DNA from: Enterocloster bolteae
GTDB lineage: Bacteria; Bacillota; Clostridia; Lachnospirales; Lachnospiraceae
Reading direction: 5' to 3'
Length of the DNA: 64,000 bases
NCBI GenBank assembly: GCA_021772025.1
Contig: JAETNT010000004.1
Coordinates: 98,487-162,486 of the forward strand
Part shown: piece by piece, positions 35,210 through 43,621 of the stretch
Layout of the letters: each line of letters begins with the position of its first letter
Numbering within the stretch: the first letter of the stretch is position 1
The notes under the pieces: model-generated
What the model was told of the DNA's origin: nothing
The model's database searches: none
The model's input: the letters and a program-made list of their open reading frames with translations, nothing else
Translations under genes and position numbers: made by a program

Positions 35210-35238
35210 TTTACAACTTTCTTTTCCCATGCTAAAAT
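35210..35238 (+). promoter_or_regulatory. SigA-type promoter of the DUF3842 gene
   Basis: TTTACA (35210-35215) and TAAAAT (35233-35238) are 17 nt apart and lie just upstream of the AAGGAG of the DUF3842 gene. Confidence 0.65.
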
Positions 35239-35259
35239 CAGAAAAAGGAGATTATGCTT

Positions 35260-35670
35260 ATGAAAATTGTAGTGATAGACGGCCAGGGCGGCAAAATGGG
35301 CCGCACGGTCATTGAACAATTAAAGAAATCTTTTCCCTCTCAGGAGCTTCTGGCCATTGGAACCAACAGCATTGCCACCTCTTCTATGATGAAAGCCGGG
35401 GCCAGTTTGGGGGCAACCGGAGAAAATCCGATTCTGGTAGCCTGCAGGGATGCAGATATGATTATCGGTCCCATTGCCATTGTTATGGCTGATTCTTTGC
35501 TGGGGGAGATCACACCGGTCATGGCCAATGCCATCGCCGCCAGCAAGGCCTACAAGATTTTGATTCCTACCAATCGCTGCAACCATTTTATTGCCGGATG
35601 CCAGACTGTTTCTTTAAGCGAATCCATCCGTTCTGTATGCGAGGAAGTAGCCCGGATTCTGAAGGGTTAG
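35260..35670 (+). CDS. DUF3842 family protein
   Basis: The 136-residue protein begins MKIVVIDGQGGKMGR, a Rossmann-type nucleotide-binding loop, and continues LLAIGTNSIATSSMMKAGA, ADMIIGPIAIVMADSLLGEITP and LIPTNRCNHFIAG. It matches the DUF3842 family of Clostridia, whose function is unknown. I chose the second ATG (9 nt after GGAG); the first at 35254 is only 3 nt after it. It is transcribed away from pgi from its own promoter and ends at a bidirectional terminator. Confidence 0.85.
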   Translation: MKIVVIDGQGGKMGRTVIEQLKKSFPSQELLAIGTNSIATSSMMKAGASLGATGENPILVACRDADMIIGPIAIVMADSLLGEITPVMANAIAASKAYKILIPTNRCNHFIAGCQTVSLSESIRSVCEEVARILKG

Positions 35671-35688
35671 AAGGAAATCCGGCTATGC

Positions 35689-35732
35689 AAAAGGCAGCCT
35701 TTTCGGGATTCTTCCCTTAAGGGCTGCCTTTT
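35689..35732. terminator. Bidirectional terminator between DUF3842 and aldolase genes
   Basis: AAAAGGCAGCC pairs with GGGCTGCCTTTT. T tracts are present in both directions and convergent genes end on both sides. Confidence 0.85.
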
Positions 35733-35742
35733 CTTTGGATTT

Positions 35743-36900
35743 TTATTTTTCCATCTTTTTATAACGCTCCGCCATCTCGTCCAAGCTGACCTGTTCTACC
35801 AGGGGGGCTTTTCCATAAGATCCAAACTGTACAATCAGCGTTCCTACCACTTCTCTCACTCCACGCTCTACACAGTCTACAATAGCCGTCACATCCTCGT
35901 CAGGGACAACGCCGTACATAACCGTATTCATAATAGGCGGCAGGAAAGCCCTGGGATCAAACTGTTCCTTCTTTGTCTCTAAAAGTTCATAGATAGGGCC
36001 GATAGAGGAGCTGGTCTTTTTGTCCGGATGCTTGGCAAAAAGCTCCTTCATGTTGCGGGTAACCGCCAGACGGATATCCGTATCCACATTAATCTTATTA
36101 ATCCCGCAGGGAATCGCCGCCTGAAGTTCTTTAATGGAAATCCCATAGGTATTGGTGAGATTTCCGCCCAGGGCATTGATCTCGTCTACGATGTATTGGG
36201 GAACCGTAGACGAGCCGTGAGATACCAGCGCTCCAAAAATTCCTTCATGGCTTAAACATTCCCGGATTGCAGTGGCAATTTCCTTACGCAGCTTTACATT
36301 CTTTCCTTTGGAAGCCCCATGCATCGTTCCATAGGAAATCGCCAGTGCATCTACTTCGGTCTTTTTAAAAAAATCCACGGCCGCAAGGGGATTGGTGTAG
36401 GTGGAAGTGGCGGCAAATACATGATCCTCAACGCCTGCCAGTACTCCCAGTTCACCCTCCACACTTACGCCTCTTGCATGAGCATATTTTACCACCTCTC
36501 TGGTCAAATCTACGTTTTCTTCATAAGGAAGAGAAGAGCCGTCAATCATAACAGAGGTATATCCGCCCTCAATCGCCGCCACGCAGGAATCAAAATCCCT
36601 GCCGTGGTCCAGGTGGAGAACAATCGGGATCTCCGAGTTTGCACCATACTTTTTCACTGCATTGGCAATGTTTTTGGCTCCTATTTTCTTGTCCTCCAGG
36701 GTAGCGTTTGTAAAGTCTGCACGGCCGCCCATAAATCCGTTTGCCAAATCCGCTCCCTGCAAAATTGCTGCAGAGCGGAACATTTCATGTACCTCAATTG
36801 CCGCTTTTGCCTGCGCCACCGCATTTACATTAAATGCTCCCTGGGCAAAGCCATACTTGATTGCTGCCTCCATCAGAGGCCGTAATGGAATTAATGGCAT
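35743..36900 (-). CDS. Class II fructose-bisphosphate aldolase-like protein
   Basis: The 385-residue protein has a class II aldolase core: IVLHLDHGRDF near residue 95 (catalytic Asp and zinc His), VEGELGVLAGVEDH (Glu), ISYGTMHGASKG (zinc His) and LVSHGSSTVP (third His), then GINKINVDTDIR for phosphate. It is ~100 residues longer than the aldolase at 13008 and belongs to the larger clostridial type. It cleaves fructose-1,6-bisphosphate or an analogue. It follows nagB by 73 nt, with GGAGG 9 nt before its ATG, and is the last gene of the transporter operon. Confidence 0.88.
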   Translation of the reverse strand: MPLIPLRPLMEAAIKYGFAQGAFNVNAVAQAKAAIEVHEMFRSAAILQGADLANGFMGGRADFTNATLEDKKIGAKNIANAVKKYGANSEIPIVLHLDHGRDFDSCVAAIEGGYTSVMIDGSSLPYEENVDLTREVVKYAHARGVSVEGELGVLAGVEDHVFAATSTYTNPLAAVDFFKKTEVDALAISYGTMHGASKGKNVKLRKEIATAIRECLSHEGIFGALVSHGSSTVPQYIVDEINALGGNLTNTYGISIKELQAAIPCGINKINVDTDIRLAVTRNMKELFAKHPDKKTSSSIGPIYELLETKKEQFDPRAFLPPIMNTVMYGVVPDEDVTAIVDCVERGVREVVGTLIVQFGSYGKAPLVEQVSLDEMAERYKKMEK

Positions 36901-36973
36901 AAGTATAATCCTCCTATCAGATGTATCGGCACGCGCCGCTGCACGTCACCCGCCAATTCGTCAGAACGCATTT

Positions 36974-37795
36974 TTAGTCTTCCAGAGCCGCTACATATTC
37001 GGTAAAGGTTAAAGTCAAATCGGGATGGCTCTGAAGAAGGGATACCGGGAATCCGGCGGTTGCTTCTCCGTATCCTGCCCGGCGGACAACTGCCCGATGC
37101 CAATTACGGAAGCATCCCAAACGGATCTTTTTTGCGTGGGAAATCTCATAGATACCGATGGTCACGCAGTATCTGGGCATATCTTCCAAAGCTCCGCCAA
37201 AATCTCCTATGGCATTGGCGGTACGGGTCTCCGGAGAAATCTCCAGCACCCTGGTTTTCTGGGTTAAAAATTCCTCATTGGTCATGGAAGGATCCGCTTC
37301 GTTAAATGCCACATGGCCGTTGATGCCAATGCCGCCGAAGGCAATATCCACGCCCCCTAATTTCTCAATCAGTTCCGGAATATAAGTAATGTTCTTGGGA
37401 TCCGGAAATATTCTCTGCTCCGGAGGCATTACCAGCTCCGGCTTAATCTTCGAATAAACGGTGCGCTCCATAAATCCTCTGAAGCTTAAAGGATGATCCA
37501 TAGGAACCCAGTCCTTGTTGTCATCCAGATATTCATCCATATTGATAAACCACACATTCTTCAGGGAAATGTTCTGTTGATTGACCATATCTACAAAATA
37601 AGGATATTGGCCCACGGGGCCTACCGGACAGATGAAAACCGTCTTCTCTCCCTTTTCATTATGGCTGCGGATCTCTTCTGTCATCTGCTCCGCCATCTCT
37701 TCAAACACCTGGGCATTATCCGCCTTACACCGCAGAGTCATCTTAGGATTGCTCAGCAGCTGTTCCTTATTATACTGGTAGTATTCATGTCTCAT
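36974..37795 (-). CDS. Glucosamine-6-phosphate deaminase-like protein (NagB family)
   Basis: The protein is 273 residues from the ATG at 37795 (MRHEYYQYNKEQLL), 8 nt after GGAGG; longer frames run through a hairpin. VFICPVGPVGQYPYF is the phosphate loop, WFINMDEYLDDN the motif with the catalytic Asp region, and FGGIGINGHVAFNEADPS the NagB signature with the active-site His. Canonical NagB has GGGxTP and GCGxDGHIAFNEP-like motifs, so this is a divergent member. It probably turns an amino-sugar-6-phosphate into the ketose phosphate plus ammonia. A strong hairpin directly precedes its ribosome binding site. Confidence 0.8.
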   Translation of the reverse strand: MRHEYYQYNKEQLLSNPKMTLRCKADNAQVFEEMAEQMTEEIRSHNEKGEKTVFICPVGPVGQYPYFVDMVNQQNISLKNVWFINMDEYLDDNKDWVPMDHPLSFRGFMERTVYSKIKPELVMPPEQRIFPDPKNITYIPELIEKLGGVDIAFGGIGINGHVAFNEADPSMTNEEFLTQKTRVLEISPETRTANAIGDFGGALEDMPRYCVTIGIYEISHAKKIRLGCFRNWHRAVVRRAGYGEATAGFPVSLLQSHPDLTLTFTEYVAALED

Positions 37796-37812
37796 TTTAA
37801 AATCCTCCAAAA

Positions 37813-37849
37813 ATCCAGCAAAACGCGTCAATGACGCGTTTTGCTGGAT
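37813..37849 (-). terminator. Perfect 18-bp hairpin between the binding-protein gene and nagB-like gene
   Basis: ATCCAGCAAAACGCGTCA is followed by one base and its exact reverse complement. On the minus strand it is followed by TTTTT and at once by the GGAGG of the next gene. It may partly terminate transcription or protect the upstream mRNA 3' end, lowering expression of the enzymes relative to the binding protein. Confidence 0.8.
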
Positions 37850-37859
37850 GCTTTGCAAC

Positions 37860-38939
37860 TTAGTTTCCGGCCTCTGCCATTAAGTCTAACAGAACATAAT
37901 CTGATACAGGAACCTCGGCTTCAACTGCGCCGGATGCAATCATGTTTTCCTGCTGGATCTTGTAATATCCTTCCACAGTACCGTCTTTTGCGCCCTCTGC
38001 AACTTCTTTACCGGTGAGCCACTCAGCATCGCCGCGCTGTTCATATACGGAATCATAGTCCGTCTTGGTCTGATCTGCAACAAACTGAGCAACCTCTTCA
38101 TACTGACCGTCTGCCGCATAGTCCATTCCTTTATACAGAGCCCTTGCAAAACGGAGAATCTTATCCCGATTTGCTTCTGCATAGCTGGGAGTTACGATCC
38201 AGCTGGCTAAAGAAACGCTGGTATCGCTGAAAGTCAGGTTATCGCAAAGCTTGGTATTGTTAGTGTCTTCCAGAATCTTTAAGCTGTTGGGAGACCAGGT
38301 AGCGCATGCGTCAACACCGCCGGACATCATAGCGGTAACAATACCGGACGGATCCATATCTACCGCCTTAATATCTTCCATCGTCATGCCTGCAGAGCTT
38401 AAGCCCATCTTTAAAATGTCCTCGCTGGAGGTACCGGAAGAATACGCAACCTTTTTGTCCTTTAAGTCTTCTAAAGTCTTAACACTTGGGCCGCCGATAA
38501 TCGCATCGCCGTTGGAAATGTGAGACAGGGCAAAGATCTTTGCCTGGCCATTGATGCAGAGCTTATGAGCGCCTTGGCCAATGTATCCCATATCAATGCT
38601 TCCGGACTCCATTGCGGCGATAATCGTCGGGCCGTCCTGGAACTCTACCATCTCAACGGTAATGCCCTCTTCTTCCATATAGCCTTTGTTAATTGCGGTA
38701 GTTACAGACCATAAACTTCCATAATTAGGCATGTAAGCAATCTTTAACGTAATGGGATCTTTGGCGGCTTCCGTCTCTGCGGGAGCTTCTGTCTCCTTAG
38801 CAGTCTCGGCAGGCGCCTCGGTTGCCGCCGGAGCGGCAGTGGTAGCCGCAGCAGTGGTAGCGGCGGTCTCAGCGCCTCCGCAGGCGGCCAGAGAAGCTAC
38901 CATGGCGGCCGCTAACAAGGTTGATAAAACTTTTCTCAT
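37860..38939 (-). CDS. ABC transporter substrate-binding lipoprotein, SsuA/TauA/NMT1 type
   Basis: The 359-residue protein has a lipoprotein signal (MRKVLSTLLAAAMVASLAAC, lipid Cys at 20) and a Thr/Ala/Glu-rich linker to about residue 60. The mature domain has LKIAYMPNYGSLWSV, DMGYIGQGAHKLCINGQAK and KKVAYSSGTSSEDIL, the layout of nitrate/sulfonate/taurine-type binding proteins. It feeds the permease and ATPase encoded just upstream. The operon also carries amino-sugar and aldolase genes, so a sugar-linked substrate rather than taurine is suspected. GGAGG lies 8 nt before the ATG. Confidence 0.9.
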   Translation of the reverse strand: MRKVLSTLLAAAMVASLAACGGAETAATTAAATTAAPAATEAPAETAKETEAPAETEAAKDPITLKIAYMPNYGSLWSVTTAINKGYMEEEGITVEMVEFQDGPTIIAAMESGSIDMGYIGQGAHKLCINGQAKIFALSHISNGDAIIGGPSVKTLEDLKDKKVAYSSGTSSEDILKMGLSSAGMTMEDIKAVDMDPSGIVTAMMSGGVDACATWSPNSLKILEDTNNTKLCDNLTFSDTSVSLASWIVTPSYAEANRDKILRFARALYKGMDYAADGQYEEVAQFVADQTKTDYDSVYEQRGDAEWLTGKEVAEGAKDGTVEGYYKIQQENMIASGAVEAEVPVSDYVLLDLMAEAGN

Positions 38940-38987
38940 AACAAAATCCTCCTTAAAATAGTTATGTAATGTTTGTGTAGCACTTAG

Positions 38988-39779
38988 TTATTTTCTAACT
39001 TCCAGATATTCCTGATATACCTGGCTCCAGATCTTGTTTTTCAGTTCAATAAACTCAGGAGTCATCTTCGTCTCCTGGGTTCTCGGATAAGGAATGTCAA
39101 TATCCACAATCTCCTTAATACGTCCGGGACGGGCACTCATAATGATAACTCTCGTAGCCAGTACAATGGCCTCCTCCACATCATGGGTAATGAAAAAGCA
39201 AGTCTTTTTCTCCTCTGCCCAGGTCTTTAAAAGCTCCGTCTGGAGCTGCGTTCTTGTCTGTGCATCCAGAGCACCGAAAGGCTCATCCATAAGAAGGACC
39301 TCCGGCTGTACCGCATAAGCACGGGCAATGGCCACACGCTGCTTCATGCCTCCCGACAGTTCTTTGGGATAGCTGTCCACAAAATCTTCCAGCTCCACCA
39401 TCCGGATATACTTCATTGCAACTTCTCTGGCCTCTTCATCGCTCATGCCTTTTAGCTTCAGGCCGAACATCACGTTTTTGATAACCGTAAGCCAGGGGAA
39501 CAGTGCATACTGCTGGAACACCACGCCTCTCTCTGTGCCGGTCCCTTCTACCTTTTTGCCGTCTACATAAACACTGCCGGAAGTTGCCTCCAATAGTCCT
39601 GCAATAATGTTTAACAAAGTGGATTTCCCGCACCCGGAAGGGCCTACCACGCAGATAAATTCATTTTCCCGAATATCTAAGCTCACTCCGTTTAAGGCTA
39701 CCATCCTGCCCTTGCGGCCCTCGTAAATCTTTTCCACATTTTCGATTTTAACCTTTATAGGTCTCTCTTCTCTTGCCAT
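38988..39779 (-). CDS. ABC transporter ATP-binding protein, SsuB/TauB type
   Basis: The protein is 263 residues from the ATG at 39779 (MAREERPIKVKIENVEK), 8 nt after GGAGG; a start seven codons upstream is less well placed. Walker A is GPSGCGKST, the signature LSGGMKQR, Walker B VLLMDEPFGALD, and the switch His lies in FITHDVEEA. It powers the importer formed with the permease at 39755, whose 3' end it overlaps by 25 nt. Confidence 0.93.
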   Translation of the reverse strand: MAREERPIKVKIENVEKIYEGRKGRMVALNGVSLDIRENEFICVVGPSGCGKSTLLNIIAGLLEATSGSVYVDGKKVEGTGTERGVVFQQYALFPWLTVIKNVMFGLKLKGMSDEEAREVAMKYIRMVELEDFVDSYPKELSGGMKQRVAIARAYAVQPEVLLMDEPFGALDAQTRTQLQTELLKTWAEEKKTCFFITHDVEEAIVLATRVIIMSARPGRIKEIVDIDIPYPRTQETKMTPEFIELKNKIWSQVYQEYLEVRK

Positions 39780-40561
39780 CTGGTAAACCTCCCTTCCCAC
39801 ATCTTAATAAGTTTTTCACTGGTAATTCCGATAATACCGATGATAATGATGTACAAAAGCATGGGTTCTACCTCAAAGCTGTTGTTTAAGGAACGAATTC
39901 TCATTCCCAAACCGGCAACAGCACCGGTAGATTCCGCTGCAATCAGGGTGGTCAGGGCTACAGAAACACCTAAACGAACTGCGGTAACAATAAACGGAGT
40001 GGTTGCCGGAAAGATAACCTTAATGAAAATATCCTTATCCTTGGCGCCCAGCACTCTTGCCGCTTTAATCAAAGTCTCGTCCACATTTCGGACGCCCTGA
40101 TAAATGGTAACCGTCATAATCAGGAAAGTTGCCAGCCAGATTACGATCACCTGGGGCCTGCGTCCTACACCGGCGGAGATAACCACCAAGGGAACATAAG
40201 CTAAAGGCGGGATATTACGGATGAACTGAATCCAAGGCTCCACAATATAGCGGACCGGACGGTACCAAGCCATCAGAAACGCAACCGGAACTGCTGTTAC
40301 AAATCCCAGAGCAAATCCCAAAATAACAGAAATCATGCTGCTTGAGAAATCTTCCCACAAAACTCCCCGCTCAATCATGGTCCGTAAAGAAGCCAGCACC
40401 TTGGGCGCAAACGGAAAGCTTCGGGCCGTCTTTGGATAGACGGACAGGCAGTACCACAGTACCATTGCTGCCAGGAAAGAGATACAAACCCATCCCCAGT
40501 TGGGAATTTTGGAAATAACGTCCAGGGATTCCCCGCTTTTCTTCTTGTTTTCTTCAGACAT
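39755..40561 (-). CDS. ABC transporter permease, SsuC/TauC type
   Basis: The protein is 268 residues from the ATG at 40561 (MSEENKKKSGESLD), 6 nt after AAGGAG; an ATG nine codons earlier has a weaker site. It has about six membrane segments and the loop LIKAARVLGAKDKDIFIKVIFP that docks to the ATPase. It is the first gene of a five-gene operon (permease, ATPase, binding protein, NagB-like, aldolase). A TATAAT at 40609-40614 (minus strand) and two CAAACGTTTG operators lie upstream. Confidence 0.92.
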   Translation of the reverse strand: MSEENKKKSGESLDVISKIPNWGWVCISFLAAMVLWYCLSVYPKTARSFPFAPKVLASLRTMIERGVLWEDFSSSMISVILGFALGFVTAVPVAFLMAWYRPVRYIVEPWIQFIRNIPPLAYVPLVVISAGVGRRPQVIVIWLATFLIMTVTIYQGVRNVDETLIKAARVLGAKDKDIFIKVIFPATTPFIVTAVRLGVSVALTTLIAAESTGAVAGLGMRIRSLNNSFEVEPMLLYIIIIGIIGITSEKLIKMWEGRFTRWQEKRDL

Positions 40562-40646
40562 ACTTCTCTCCTTTTCATTTTTTGCCAAACCTCTTGCTTA
40601 ATAGATATATTATATCATACTTTTAACAAATTGTATCCCTCTTTTT

Positions 40647-40663
40647 ACGCAAACGTTTGTGCA
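40647..40663. promoter_or_regulatory. Putative LacI operator in the divergent promoter region, copy 1
   Basis: ACGCAAACGTTTGTGCA shares 16 of 17 bases with the site before the phosphofructokinase operon at 28224. It lies 86-102 nt before the permease ATG. Confidence 0.75.
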
Positions 40664-40681
40664 AAACTACTCAAACTTTCA

Positions 40682-40698
40682 AGACAAACGTTTGGGTA
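40682..40698. promoter_or_regulatory. Putative LacI operator in the divergent promoter region, copy 2
   Basis: AGACAAACGTTTGGGTA is the same palindrome in the opposite orientation: its reverse complement shares ACCCAAACGTTTGT with the site at 28224. It is nearer the LacI start, so it probably serves autoregulation. The two centres are about 34-35 bp apart. Confidence 0.75.
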
Positions 40699-40781
40699 AA
40701 ATAGACATGGATTTTTCGCTGCTTTTCCAGTATACTTACTTTTGTAAAGGAATGTTTCTACACTATTCAAGGAGAAGGTTC

Positions 40782-41801
40782 ATGACGCTGAAAGAAATCG
40801 CCAAAGAAGCCGGAGTTTCCATTTCTACAGTATCCCGGGTAATCAATAATAATTCCAAGGCCGCAAGCAAAGAAGTCCAGGATCGGATCTGGGAGATCGT
40901 CCGGCGGACCGGCTATACGCCAAACTCGGTGGCGCAGAATTTAAAGCAGGGAGGCAGCCAGACTTCCGAAACAAAATCCCGTTCCATTGCCTGTCTTTTT
41001 GCACGTACCCCCAATACCATGGCGGATATATTTTTTAGTTCTCTGGCCCGCAGCATCGAACAGGAAGCTTTCCGGCACAACTATATCCTCAAATATTCCT
41101 TCAGCTCCTTTGATATCAGCAACCCGGCTACTTACCAGCTTATTGCAGACAATAATGTCAACGGGATCGCGGTTTTGGGCCGTTGTGATAAACAGATTCT
41201 AAAATTTTTAAAACAGTATTTCAATAACATTGTCTATGCCGGCCTTAACAGTCTGGACGCAAAATATGACCAGATTATCTGCGAAGGCAAACAAGCTGCC
41301 ATTACCGTTACCGAACATCTGATCCATCTGGGCCACACCCACATCGGCTATATAGGCGAAACCTCCTTTGAGGAGAGGTACGCCGGATACTGCCAGGCTT
41401 TAAACAACCATCGGATTCCTCTGCGCCGGGAATATATCGCAGACGTAAAGCTTTCCTCTGAGGATGGCTACCGGGGAGCCAAAATGCTTTTGGAACGCCA
41501 GGCAAAGGTTACGGCTATCTTCTGCAGCAATGACATTACCGCCATCGGCGCCATGCACGCGCTTCAGGAAAACGGCCTTCACATTCCCGGCGATATCTCC
41601 GTTATCAGCATTGACGATATTGACACTGCTCAGTATTTGACCCCTATGCTGTCCACCATTCACATTCCTACCCAGGAAATGGGCCAAATGGCAGCGAAAA
41701 TTTTGATTGACCGGATCGAAGGCGGCCACCGTCTGCCTATTAAAATGAACCTTCCCTTTTATCTTGCCAGCCGGGAAAGCTGCGCCAGATACAAAGGTTA
41801 A
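40782..41801 (+). CDS. LacI family transcriptional regulator of the amino-sugar/glycolysis regulon
   Basis: The protein is 339 residues from the ATG at 40782 (MTLKEIAKEAGVSISTVSRV), with AAGGAG before it; upstream extensions have no ribosome binding site. The helix-turn-helix and hinge (TPNSVAQNLKQGG) are typical, and the core includes VTAIFCSNDITAIGAM and VISIDDIDTAQYLTP. The AAACGTTT palindromes near its start and at 28224 are standard LacI/GalR half-site spacing, so it likely controls both the transporter operon and the phosphofructokinase operon. It is followed after 34 nt by the epimerase gene. Confidence 0.92.
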   Translation: MTLKEIAKEAGVSISTVSRVINNNSKAASKEVQDRIWEIVRRTGYTPNSVAQNLKQGGSQTSETKSRSIACLFARTPNTMADIFFSSLARSIEQEAFRHNYILKYSFSSFDISNPATYQLIADNNVNGIAVLGRCDKQILKFLKQYFNNIVYAGLNSLDAKYDQIICEGKQAAITVTEHLIHLGHTHIGYIGETSFEERYAGYCQALNNHRIPLRREYIADVKLSSEDGYRGAKMLLERQAKVTAIFCSNDITAIGAMHALQENGLHIPGDISVISIDDIDTAQYLTPMLSTIHIPTQEMGQMAAKILIDRIEGGHRLPIKMNLPFYLASRESCARYKG

Positions 41802-41835
41802 GCAACACTACAAATTTATATAGGAGGATATCATT

Positions 41836-42717
41836 ATGATTTACACGATTGAAGATCCAAAAGCGTCAGCTTCTATTGACAGCCTGGGCGCTCAGCTTAT
41901 TTCCTACAAGGATTCGGGCGGCAAGGAATACATTTGGCAGAGAGATCCGGCCATATGGGCCAACTGTTCCCCTATCCTTTTTCCCGTGGTAGGCCGGGTA
42001 AGAGACGGCAAAACTTTGATTGAAGGGTCCTGGTATGAGATGCCTCTCCACGGGTTTTTAAAGGTTTCTGAGTTCCGGGTTTCCTCCCAGAGCAGCAGCC
42101 AGATTACCTTTGAATTGTCCGACTCTGACTTTACCAGAACCATGTATCCTTTCGCCTTTTGTTTTGAGGCCCGCTACTCCCTGACAGACGGGGCGCTGAC
42201 CATGGAATGCCGGGTAAGAAATACCGATTCTAAGGATCTCCCCTATTTTATCGGAACACATCCGGGCTTTCTCTGCCCCCTGGAGGAAGGTCTGGCCTTT
42301 GAGGATTATGCAATTGAATTTGAAAAAGAGGAAACTGTCGGTTACCGAGCCTTTGACGGAGAAAAAATGCAGTTTGACATGACCTGCCGCAAACCATTTC
42401 CTGGAGATGGCAGGCGGATCCCGTTAAGCTATGAACTTTTAAGCCATGACGCAATCTGGTTTGACAAACCGGCTTCCAGGGCTGTTTCGATTATCAATCC
42501 GGTTTCCGGTCATGGAGTAAAGGTAGCATATCCGGATTATGAAACGGTTGCCTTCTGGACTGCTGCAGACAAAAAGGCTCCCTATATATGTGTGGAGCCA
42601 TGGAACGGTTCTGCCGCCTGCTCAGATGAGGATCATGAGTTTCTTCACAAAAACCACCTGCAAGTGTTAAAACCGAGGGAAGAAAAAGGCTATCGCCTGA
42701 TCATACAGTATCTGTAA
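41836..42717 (+). CDS. Aldose 1-epimerase family protein
   Basis: The 293-residue protein is a galactose-mutarotase-like beta-sandwich: ASIDSLGAQLISYKDSGGKE, PILFPVVGRVRDGK, MPLHGFLK (first conserved His), YFIGTHPGFLCP (second His) and YICVEPWNG (catalytic Glu). It speeds anomer conversion of a free or phosphorylated sugar. AGGAGG precedes the ATG by 8-9 nt. It shares a transcript with the LacI gene and ends before a TTCG-loop terminator. Confidence 0.88.
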   Translation: MIYTIEDPKASASIDSLGAQLISYKDSGGKEYIWQRDPAIWANCSPILFPVVGRVRDGKTLIEGSWYEMPLHGFLKVSEFRVSSQSSSQITFELSDSDFTRTMYPFAFCFEARYSLTDGALTMECRVRNTDSKDLPYFIGTHPGFLCPLEEGLAFEDYAIEFEKEETVGYRAFDGEKMQFDMTCRKPFPGDGRRIPLSYELLSHDAIWFDKPASRAVSIINPVSGHGVKVAYPDYETVAFWTAADKKAPYICVEPWNGSAACSDEDHEFLHKNHLQVLKPREEKGYRLIIQYL

Positions 42718-42743
42718 ACTTTAACCCGGATTAATCTGATTTA

Positions 42744-42775
42744 GACAGCGCAGCTTCGGCTACGCTGTCTTTTTC
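42744..42775 (+). terminator. Rho-independent terminator after the epimerase gene
   Basis: GACAGCGCAGC, a TTCG loop and GCTACGCTGTC (one mismatch) are followed by TTTTT. Confidence 0.85.
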
Positions 42776-42880
42776 CTGTAAAGCCTTCCATCGCAGCATT
42801 GTTATAGGGACACTGTCCAGTTACATGGCCGATCCGTCCAGTCACGTCAGTCGGCTTTACCAGCCCGATTTTGGCCGGGC
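42772..42880 (-). pseudogene. Possible short relic of an IS3-type transposase
   Basis: On the minus strand one frame reads VKPTDVTGRIGHVTGQ and then CPYNNAAMEGFTGKRQ. The part PYNNAAMEGF resembles the G-PYDNA-xxESF segment near the last catalytic residues of IS3/IS150 transposases. Only about 35 codons are recognisable. Confidence 0.35.
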
Positions 42881-43231
42881 TTTGGATGTAATTCTTTCCT
42901 ATTGGTTATACTAAGTCCAATGCCCGCAGCAAGCTGAAGGGTATTGGACCCTCGCGGCAGCTGCCAGCGAAAAAAACTTTAATTAATTATAAACGTTATT
43001 TTTTCAAAAAATGTTTCATTTTTTGAATTACGATAGTTTAAAACGTGTATTTTTAAGCAATATCAATATTCACAAACGACTCTTTTCGATTCCCCCTTCT
43101 TTATACTTATTTCAGAGCTATATTGTTACATATTCCGCTACCCTCAGCGGACAAGGTTGCACATCTTAATCACCGGTATGCGGCGGTTAGGATATCGGGG
43201 ATTTCTGAGGCAGAAAACAAGGGGCATTTTT
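42881..43231. other. Gene-free stretch before the XRE gene
   Basis: This part holds one clear hairpin (GTCCAATGCCC at about 42914 pairing with GGGTATTGGAC at about 42941) and then an AT-rich stretch. No intact gene or known RNA was recognised. Confidence 0.5.
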
Positions 43232-43621
43232 ATGGATATTGAATTTGTTCGAAAACGCATTACCGACCTTCGATTGGCACGGGATATTTCGGAGTACCGG
43301 GTAAGTACCGATCTCGGATTCAGCAAGGGGTATCTCCAGAGCATCACTTCCGGGCGCTCTCTCCCGTCTATTCAGGCCTTTTTGGATATATGCAATTATT
43401 TCAACATTACTCCGGAGGATTTTTTTCACGAAGATAAGGAACCGGACTCTCCTGTTCTGGTTCAAATCATGAAGAATTTAAAGGATCTTCCAGAAGAGGA
43501 CTTAAATACGGTTTTGGAAGTTACAGAGCGGTACCGGTATTACAGAAATCAAAAAGGGAAGAGTTCAAAACACAGCCTGTACCAAAAACATGTAAAGGAC
43601 GGTTCCCGCTCCGATACTTAA
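43232..43621 (+). CDS. XRE-family helix-turn-helix regulator
   Basis: The protein is 129 residues from the ATG at 43232 (MDIEFVRKRITDLRLARDI), 7 nt after AGGGG. Residues ~5-65 form a Cro/CI-type DNA-binding domain (SEYRVSTDLGFSKGYLQSI, SGRSLPSIQAFLDIC, FNITPEDFF). The C-terminal half is charged and helical with a Lys-rich tail. Its last 57 nt overlap, on the opposite strand, the 3' end of azlD, so the two genes may interfere with each other. Confidence 0.82.
   Translation: MDIEFVRKRITDLRLARDISEYRVSTDLGFSKGYLQSITSGRSLPSIQAFLDICNYFNITPEDFFHEDKEPDSPVLVQIMKNLKDLPEEDLNTVLEVTERYRYYRNQKGKSSKHSLYQKHVKDGSRSDT

Noticed and set aside
42780..42960. A tRNA or structured RNA
   Set aside because: No cloverleaf with a T-arm motif could be drawn; the segment is better explained by a transposase relic and a hairpin.
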